A stretch of 64,000 bases of DNA from NCBI GenBank assembly GCA_021292105.1, contig CM037860.1, positions 13,906,698-13,970,697 of the forward strand, in the 5' to 3' direction. Below the pieces are notes generated by a model. That model did no database searches and was not told the DNA's origin. It worked only from the letters and a program-made list of their open reading frames with translations. Shown piece after piece: positions 57,250 through 64,000 of the stretch. Origin of the DNA: Anadara kagoshimensis. Taxonomy: Eukaryota; Mollusca; Bivalvia; Arcoida; Arcidae. Numbering within the stretch: position 1 is the first letter of the stretch; the number at the start of each line of letters is the position of its first letter. The position numbers and the translations under genes are program-made.

Positions 57250-57440
57250 GAATAGCCCCATACTCTAAGAGTTATCTCTGTAAAACCCCAACTAAAACCT
57301 AATGCCTCTAACCTCCTCAGTACAAATCCCACATCTTAGTGTGAGAAAGTTTGTCAGTTCTCTTGTCAGAGTTTGATGGTTTTCTACATGTACACCAGCT
57401 TCCTCCACTATTCATATTTATGTACTGATCACCTTGAGAG
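57250..57440 (+). repeat. tRNA-derived SINE (family 2), diverged head
   Basis: CACATCTTAGTGTGAGAAAG, TTTGTCAGTTCTCTTGTCAG, GGTTTTCTACATGTACACCA and GCTTCCTCCACTATTCAT. A poly-G tract (57441-57454) follows and separates it from a family 1 copy in the opposite orientation. Confidence 0.6.
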
Positions 57441-57453
57441 GGGGGGGGAGGGG

Positions 57454-57659
57454 GTCCTTAATATGTCATGCCTGCTATGACTCAGGGCATTGGTTTTTGA
57501 GGTCTCTTTTGAAGGACCCTCTGACTTTCATTTCAAAATGCTGAATGCTTGGAGAAAAAACAGTTACTACCTATCTTCAAGTCTTGGTCAGACCTGGCCG
57601 GGATTCAAACCTATGACCTCCCACATACAAAGCGAGCGCTCTACCAACTCAGCTACCAT
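57454..57659 (-). repeat. tRNA-derived SINE (family 1), 3' truncated
   Basis: On the minus strand it reads GGTAGCTGAGTTGGTAGAGC (box A), GGTTTGAATCCCGGCCAGG (box B), GTCTGACCAAGACTTGAAGA and GAAAGTCAGAGGGTCCTTC. It stops inside the body near a G-rich tract. The head is the best preserved in the window. Confidence 0.82.
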
Positions 57660-58124
57660 ATTGGATAAAGAGTTTGTTTGAGTTGTAATATATAGCATGT
57701 TTATAGGCAGTTAACAGTTGAGTAGACAGATATTTTTATCTCGAAGCTTAATGCATATTTCAAAGCAAAGGCAAAACTTTGACAAAAAAGAACTAATATT
57801 GTTTTAAAAATTTAAAAATCCATACCGTTATCAAAGCCAGATGAATCACTGAAGTCTAAAGAGCGGAAATTGTGTCAGTAAATTTTATTTTCTGTCAAAC
57901 ATTTTTTATGCTTAAAAAGATTTCTAAGCATGCTAAAATGGTTTTCTTTGAAGTCTGTTAAACACACTGAGACTTTATTGATTTTATTTATTGAATTTAC
58001 AATAAAAAAACGCAAACCTGTAGTGATATCAGTCAATACATAATTCAAATTGATCTTATCTCCTCCTAATATGATCAGCTGAAACACAAATCTAATATAT
58101 TTCCGTTTGAAATCTACATGGCTT

Positions 58125-58870
58125 GCTGCATGTATAGAATATTGAACAAGTCCAAAAATATATGTAAGAGCTAGTTTTAAGACAAGTGTTGGTGAATTTA
58201 TACATTTATACACCAGAATTTGGGGGTTGTAGAATAGTTTAAGACAAGCATAATTTAAAGCAAACAAGTCCAGAAATATAACCGAGTGCTAGTTTTAAAA
58301 CAAGTGTTGGAGAATTTATCAGCAGAACTTGGGGAATTTCAAACAATCTTAGACAACCCTGATTTTTAATTGACATAGAATAGTGAATAAGTTCAAAAAT
58401 ATTACTTAGGGTTAGTTGAAGACAAGTGTTGGAAGATTTATGTGACAGAACCTGGGGGATGTCAAACAGTCTTACACAAGCTTAGACTAAAATAATGATA
58501 TAGAATAGCAAACAAGTTCAAAAATATTTGTGAGGGCTAGTTGTGTTGGAAGATTTATGCGACAGAACCTGGGGGATGTCGAACAGTCTTAGACAAGCTT
58601 AAACTAAATAATGACATAGAATAGCCAACAAGTTCAAAAATATTTGTGAGGGCTAGTTGTGTTGGGAGAATTTATACGGCAGAACCTGGGGGATGTCGAA
58701 CAATCTTAGACAAGCTTAGACTAAATAATGACAAAGAATAGCGAACAAGTTCAAAAATATTGCCAAGGGCTGGTTTAAGACGTGTTAGAAAATTTATACA
58801 TCAGACTCTGGCGGATGCCAAACAGTCTTAGACAAGCTTGATTAAATAATGACATACACATGGTATTAAG
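58125..58870. repeat. Minisatellite, ~115-125 bp unit, about six copies
   Basis: The units share ACAAGTTCAAAAATATTTGT, GAGGGCTAGTTGTGTTGGAA, GATTTATGCGACAGAACCTG, GGGGATGTCGAACAGTCTTA, GACAAGCTTAGACTAAATAA and TGACATAGAATAGC. The leftmost two are the most diverged. Confidence 0.9.
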
Positions 58871-59360
58871 CTCGGAATAAAGTGCTTGTTTAAAGTCATC
58901 GGTTACTGATTAATGTACAACACTGATAAACTGGAATCTTAAATTGGTTTTGGAATGTAAAAAAACCAATAACCAATACTATTTAATCAAACTAAAGTGT
59001 TTTGGCTTTTGTTTGATGAAATGTATACTTCAAAATTTATTGCTGTTGAAATTACAGTGAAACACATCTTTTAAGATTTCCATAATATTGATATATGTTC
59101 TTCCAAAGTTTTAAAACATTTTTAAGAATTCATTAAATTTCTGAAATAGTTGCCTTTTCATTATTAATTTTTGTGTACCATTCTAATCTTTGTTGGATGC
59201 ATAATTAGTTTTATTAGAAATTTTTTCAGCTAGTGATGAGAGATACACAATTTTAATAATCTCCAGGAAGTTTGGTTGTAGCTTGTAGAATAAGTTCTTG
59301 TTTCCTAAAAAACTAGTTTTCCGTTGTTTCCTAAAATCTAGTTTTCCCTTGAAAATTTCT
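58871..59360. other. Non-coding stretch, no gene recognised
   Basis: Nothing recognisable was seen. Confidence 0.5.
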
Positions 59361-59550
59361 GGGGCCTTGGTGGACGAGTGGTGTGAAGGGTATGCCTCTC
59401 ACTGCTCAGGATCAAATCAAAATCTGTTGGGTTCTAGTGTGAAGAAGACTGTCAGTTTGCTTTCCTAAGGTTAATGGTTTTTTTGTGTTACTGCATTTCC
59501 ATCCCAGAACTTGCCACCTCAATGTTAGTGCAAAATCTTATCAATATTAC
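59361..59550 (+). repeat. tRNA-derived SINE (family 2)
   Basis: GGGGCCTTGGTGGACGAGTG (the clearest tRNA-Leu/Ser-like head in the window), TATGCCTCTCACTGCTCAGG, an eroded box B (ATCAAATC), GTTCTAGTGTGAAGAAGACT, GTCAGTTTGCTTTCC and GGTTTTTTTGTG. Confidence 0.72.
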
Positions 59551-59597
59551 TTAGTACTCTACTCTATACAAACATTTCCATGACAACCAAACCTTTC

Positions 59598-59884
59598 TCA
59601 CTTATTGGGTATGTGAGAGGTCATGGGTTCCAACCATTGTTAGGTCTGGCCAAGACTTAAAAAATAGGTAGTGACTGTTCTTTCTGGAAATGAAAGTCGG
59701 GAGGTTTTTAAGAAAAGACCTTAAAAACTTATGTCCCTAGGTGTTGCAGCAGGCCTGGCATATTAAGGAACACTCCTTGCACATTGCCCAGAGCGCACTG
59801 CAAAGGTCAAAATTCACTTCAACATATAGCTGGTGACGTCTCAATCTTGACTCGGACATAAAACCTCCATTCAATCAATCAAAC
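59598..59884 (+). repeat. tRNA-derived SINE (family 1)
   Basis: The head lacks box A. Box B region GGTCATGGGTTCCAACC, then GTCTGGCCAAGACTTAAAAA, GTAGTGACTGTTCTTTCTGG, TTGCACATTGCCCAGAGCGC, GGTGACGTCTCAATCTTGAC and the tail TCCATTCAATCAATCAAA. Confidence 0.8.
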
Positions 59885-60407
59885 ATTTCCATGACAACCA
59901 ACAGTTCCTTACTTATTCACTTTGTATTATGAAAAATAATTTTCATTTGCAGCTGTACAAGAGAATATAAATAAAATTTATTTATTTATTTATTTAATTA
60001 ATAGTAAAACAGCACCTCATAATTTTCTGTAATTTTTCTTTGTGTAGGTTGTAATTTATTGATTCATACTTCAAGATCTTCTAAACACAGACACATTACT
60101 GGTTTGTATTGAGTTACAGATCAATGGCTGTCTGTTTTATATAGCTAATCAATAAATATTTAAATTTAATTCCATAATACATTCCTATCTTTATAACTTG
60201 TTTGTTTCCTCATGAAAGTATTGCAATGTGCTAACTCTTGTCTGTGTGTTACATGTTAATTCATGCAAATATATTTGAAGTATATGTAGATGCTATTACT
60301 GACTTAATTCAAATTTTATTATTTTTTTTATTTTCATCCAGTGATAGGTAGGCCCTAACATCAGAATAATAAAATTAACTTCCCACATCATCCATAAATG
60401 AGACATA
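59885..60407. other. Non-coding stretch, no gene recognised
   Basis: Contains a short (TTTA)n run near 59975-60000. Nothing else was seen. Confidence 0.5.
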
Positions 60408-60541
60408 TATTTATGCTCCAGTCAAGATTCTATCACTTATATTGAGGTGTCAGTTCAGGAAGTTGGAGGAAACCAGAGTGCCCAGAGAAAACCATCGACA
60501 AGCGAACTGATTAATGTCCTCACATTAGGAGCTGGCCCAAG
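60408..60541 (-). repeat. SINE family 2, 3' portion
   Basis: TATGCTCCAGTCAAGATTCT, GGAGGAAACCAGAGTGCCCA, GAGAAAACCATCGACAAGCG and CCTCACATTAGGAGCTGGCC, in minus-strand order. Confidence 0.65.
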
Positions 60542-60565
60542 TGCCTATATCCATCTCTTCTTGTG

Positions 60566-60725
60566 TACAGTCAAAGGAACCCTTAAAAGTGGTCTTTATG
60601 GACAGGTTATCTTTATATAGATGTTCAAATAACCTGAATAAAGATTCATTGGGATTAAACTTTACTGGCCTTTAAAAACAGGTGATCATTATATAGAGGT
60701 GACCTTTAAGGCAGGTTCAACTGTA
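60566..60725. mobile_element. Palindromic MITE (TACAGT ends), second copy
   Basis: Begins TACAGTCAAAGGAACCCTTA; the inverted right end reads TACAGTTGAACCTGCCTTAA. Internal GGTCTTTATGGACAGGTTAT and AGGTGATCATTATATAGAGG recall the TATAAAGGCC units at 3843-4020. Confidence 0.65.
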
Positions 60726-60899
60726 TTTGTGTAATACAATACAAATTCTAATATTGCTGCATGAAGGTTGAACAGATTTGCCCATATTGCAAGAATGGTG
60801 AAGATGAATGTGGTGGAACAGTATTGTATGCATACACTTATGTGGGGCTGTCAGTTCTGGAATGAATTGAACTGAAGAAAATGACCAATCTTCAACAAT

Positions 60900-60990
60900 A
60901 TACACTGGTAAACTTTCTTGAACTAAGATCTTTCCTGAGTGGGTTTTAGACCAAGCACTTTGATCACTAAGCTAGCACTTTAGACCACTT
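60900..60990 (-). repeat. SINE family 2 head fragment
   Basis: On the minus strand it reads GACCAAGTGGTCTAAAGTGC (head), CTTAGTGATCAAAGTGCTTG, then CAGGAAAGATCTTAGTTCAA. Confidence 0.55.
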
Positions 60991-61149
60991 GGTCAAATTA
61001 AAATGAGATTGAAGTCTTCATATTGTTGATGACATGTACTGTACACATTTTGACTGTAATCTATCAAGTTATAATGGAATAGATGTTGGTTATGCTGGTC
61101 CAAGTTCTTGATTTGTCTTTGTTTTACAAGAAGGATTTATACAATGAGT

Positions 61150-61345
61150 GTCAAAAAACTTACAGATAAGTGCTTCTTGATGCCTACGTTCAAATCCCAA
61201 TTGGGACAAGTCTCTTGTAAAAAGTTTGTCAGTTTAATTATCAGATTTGTGGGTTTCTTCAGGTACTCCAGTTTCTTCCACCATTCCAGACCTGACTGTC
61301 ACCATCTTGACTGTGGTGTAAAACACCATTACACATCTCATCATC
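61150..61345 (+). repeat. tRNA-derived SINE (family 2), diverged head
   Basis: CCTACGTTCAAATCCC (box B), GGGACAAGTCTCTTGTAAAA, GTTTGTCAGTTTAATTATCA, GGTACTCCAGTTTCTTCCAC, CTTGACTGTGGTGTAAAACA. The 101-codon frame over it is a by-product. Confidence 0.65.
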
Positions 61346-62029
61346 TTCATTATTACAGTTGTTGGAATGTTTTTTCCAAGCTTCAAACACTGAATATTAA
61401 GCTATTTAATTAAAAAAAAAAATGGATGACTGACCATTATTTGTGGTAACTTGTCTCACATAGTAATTTCCACTATGTCCTCTACTTAACCATGCTCAAT
61501 ACTTAAATACAATCTTAAAAGCATCCTAGACACATTAATGGAATGGTAGCATTCAGAGAAATTGTATATGCCCATTAGAAGACACTTACAGAAAAATAAA
61601 ATGCAAATTTACTATTGCCATCAATTGTTAAAACTCCATCTCCTTCCCAGTAACCTCAAATCACTTTAATTTACAATGATCAGCTGGCTTATCCAACATT
61701 GAATAACACAGATTCCTCTCCTCATATGATTAACAATACTGAAGATTTTTTCAATCCTGTCAAATCTGGTTTGCATGTATTAGGCAAAAAAAATCAAAAA
61801 CAAAGATACCAATCCATGTCTAAACTACAATACCAAAGCAAAGTAAAAACTTTCAGGCTGGCAGATTAGGTTCAACGGGAGAACTTCAATCAGGGAAGCG
61901 AGGCTGTGTGGTCCGAAAGAGTAATTACCTCCTGTTTAGCTAGGTAAAATAAAGCGTGAGCAGGACCTTATCACGTTTTATGTCAGTTCTGGTATATTTG
62001 TTAACTCCCCACCACTTGTGGTACATTGT
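61346..62029. other. Non-coding stretch with a dispersed-repeat fragment
   Basis: About 61795-61895 is the inverted relative of 33115-33245 (CCAAAGCAAAGTAAAAACTT). No gene recognised. Confidence 0.5.
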
Positions 62030-62830
62030 TGGAGGGACCTCACCAGTTATAGTACATTGTGAGAAAGACCTCACCAACACTTATGGTACATTGTGAGAAG
62101 GACCTCACTATCACTTATGGTACATTGGGAGTTGGACCTCACCATCACTTATGGTACATTGGGAGTTGGACCTCACCATCACTTATGGTACTTTGGGAGT
62201 TGGACCTCACCATCACTTATGGTACATTGGGAGTTGGACCTCACCATCACTTATGGTACATTGTGAGAAGGACCTCACTATCACTTATGGTACATTGCGA
62301 GTTGGACCTCACCATCACTTATGGTACATTGGGAGTTGGACCTCACCATTACTTATGGTACATTGGGAGTTGGACCTCACCATCACTTAAGGTACATTGT
62401 GAGTAGGACTTCACTACCACTAATGGTAAATTGTGAGTAGGACTTCACTACCACTTATGGTACATTGTGAGTAGGACATCACCATCACTGTTGGGACATT
62501 GTGAGTAGGACATCACCATCACTTTGGTACATTGTGAGTAGGGCCTCGCCATTACTTATGGTACATTGTGAGAAGGACCTCAACTCCACTTATTGTACAT
62601 TTTAAGTAGGACATAACCACCAGTTAGAACATTGTATGCAGGATCTCACTATGACCCATGGTATATTGTGAGTAGGACCTTACTATCAATTATGGTACAT
62701 TGTGAGCAGGATCTCACTATGACATATGGTGTTTTGTGAGTAGGATCTCACTGGTTATTGTTAATTGTGAGCAAGCGAGGCCTCACCATCATTTATGGCA
62801 CATTGTGAGTAGGACCTCATCATCATTTGC
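62030..62830. repeat. Minisatellite, 34-bp unit, about 22 copies
   Basis: Unit GGTACATTGGGAGTTGGACC-TCACCATCACTTAT. Starts at 62119 and 62153 give the 34-bp period. Units in 62100-62400 are highly similar; to the right the wording drifts (GAGTAGGACTTCACTACCAC). Confidence 0.95.
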
Positions 62831-62939
62831 AACATCTTGTAATTACTTCAGATACATTTTCACACTTCTGTTATATTGTGGACATGGCTTTATTACTTCT
62901 AGTACATCGTGGACAAGGGTTTATAAATTCTGAGTTCAA

Positions 62940-64000
62940 ATATATTGTGGACAGGACTGCATCACTCCTGGTACATTAATTGTAAACAGGGCTTTATCCC
63001 GTCTGGAACATTGTGGACAGGGCTTTATCACCTCTGGTACATTGTGGACAGGGCTTTATCACCTCAGGTACATTATGGACTGGGCTTTATCACTTCTGGT
63101 ACATTGTGGACAGGGCTTAGGTACATTGTGGACAGGGCTTTATCACCTCTGGTACATTGTGGACTGGGCTTTATCACTTCTGATGCATTTTGGACTGGGC
63201 TTCATCACTTCTGGTACATTGTGGACTGGGCTTCATCACTTCAGATACATTGTGGACTGGGCTTTATCACTTCTGATGCATTTTGGACTGGGCTTTATCA
63301 CTTCTGGTACATTGTGGACTGGGATTTATTCTTTCTGGTACATTGTGGACTGGGCTTTATCCCTTCTGGTACATTGTGGGCTGGGCTTTATCACTTCTGG
63401 TACATTGTGGACAAGGTTTTATCAATTTGGATACATTGTGGACTGGGCTTTATCACTTCGGATACATTGTGGACTGGGCTTTATCACTTCTGATACATTG
63501 TGGACTAGGCTTTATCACTTCTGATACATTTTGGACTGGGCTTTATCACTTCTGGTACATTGTGGACTGGGATTTATTCTTTCTGGTACATTGTGGACAG
63601 GGCTTTATTCCTTCTGATACATTGTGGACAGGGCTTTATCACTTTTGGTACATTGTGGACGGAGCTTTATCACCTCTGGTACATTGTGGACAGAGGTTTA
63701 TCACCTCAGGTACATTGTGGACTGGGCTTTTTCACTTCGGGTACATTGTGGATGGGGCTTTATCCCCTGGGGTACATTGTGGACGGGGCTTTATCACCTA
63801 TGGTACATTGTGGACAGGGTTTTATCACTTCGGATACATTGTGGACTAGGCTTTATCCCTTCTGGTACATTGTGGACTGGGCTTTATCACTTCTGGTACA
63901 TTGTAGACAGGGTTTTATCACTTTAGATACATTGTGGACTGGGCTTCATCACTTCGGATACATTGTGGACTTGGCTTTATCACTTCTGGTACATTTTGGA
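62940..64000. repeat. Minisatellite, 31-bp unit, continuing past the window
   Basis: Unit GGTACATTGTGGACTGGGCT-TTATCACTTCT, about 34 copies here. It shares the GGTACATTGTG start with the 34-bp array to its left. Several overlapping plus-strand frames of 100-188 codons (Gly/Leu/Trp/Tyr-rich) are open only because the unit lacks stops. The array runs off the right edge. Confidence 0.95.

Noticed and set aside
62059..63926. Plus-strand open frames of 79-188 codons
   Set aside because: Several frames are open simultaneously over 34-bp and 31-bp minisatellites, a result of stop-free units.

Overview
The window is AT-rich, non-coding-looking animal DNA, most likely from a bivalve mollusc. That inference rests on many copies of tRNA-derived SINEs of the bivalve/mollusc style (heads resembling a GGCCTCGGTGG-type tRNA-Leu/Ser arm or a TAGCTCAATTGGTAGAG arm), numerous short palindromic MITEs, dense minisatellites, and the absence of operons or compact genes. 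Another lophotrochozoan cannot be excluded. I see no host gene that I can identify; one or two short stretches could be isolated exons.

The one coherent coding unit is a 6.36 kb tyrosine-recombinase (DIRS-order) retrotransposon on the minus strand at 13525-19882. Read 5' to 3' on the minus strand it is: repeat A1 (19882-19479), gag-like ORF (19421-17982), reverse transcriptase/RNase H (17981-16342, broken by one frameshift), tyrosine recombinase (16393-15605, C-terminus missing), truncated repeat B1 (15702-15078), repeat A2 (15079-14676), full repeat B2 (14675-13525). The order A1-ORFs-B1-A2-B2 is the split-direct-repeat layout of Ngaro and PAT elements. No methyltransferase domain is visible after RNase H, which favours a Ngaro-like assignment. 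A1 and A2 are both 404 bp and look identical; the shared parts of B1 and B2 differ by about one base. The copy is therefore young in sequence terms, yet defective: an internal deletion has removed the end of the recombinase gene together with the beginning of B1, so the recombinase ORF now runs into repeat sequence.

The rest is repeat landscape. 0-13 kb: SINEs, several MITE families, a (AAAT)-rich minisatellite, a CATC-rich array and one possible small exon on the minus strand. 20-35 kb: degenerate tandem repeats, tRNA-derived SINEs in both orientations, a local duplication (29.4/30.9 kb) in which one copy carries a MITE, and two copies of a palindromic MITE with a third at 38 kb. 35-54 kb: sparse, with five arrays of clear period (66, 90, about 165, 42 and about 20 bp) and a long TA tract. 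54-64 kb: a 2 kb composite satellite whose purely repetitive frames stay open for up to 554 codons, a ~115 bp minisatellite, more SINEs, and two related minisatellites (34 bp and 31 bp periods) that run off the right edge.

All repeat boundaries and similarities were read by eye and are approximate, except where exact coordinates are argued from the sequence.
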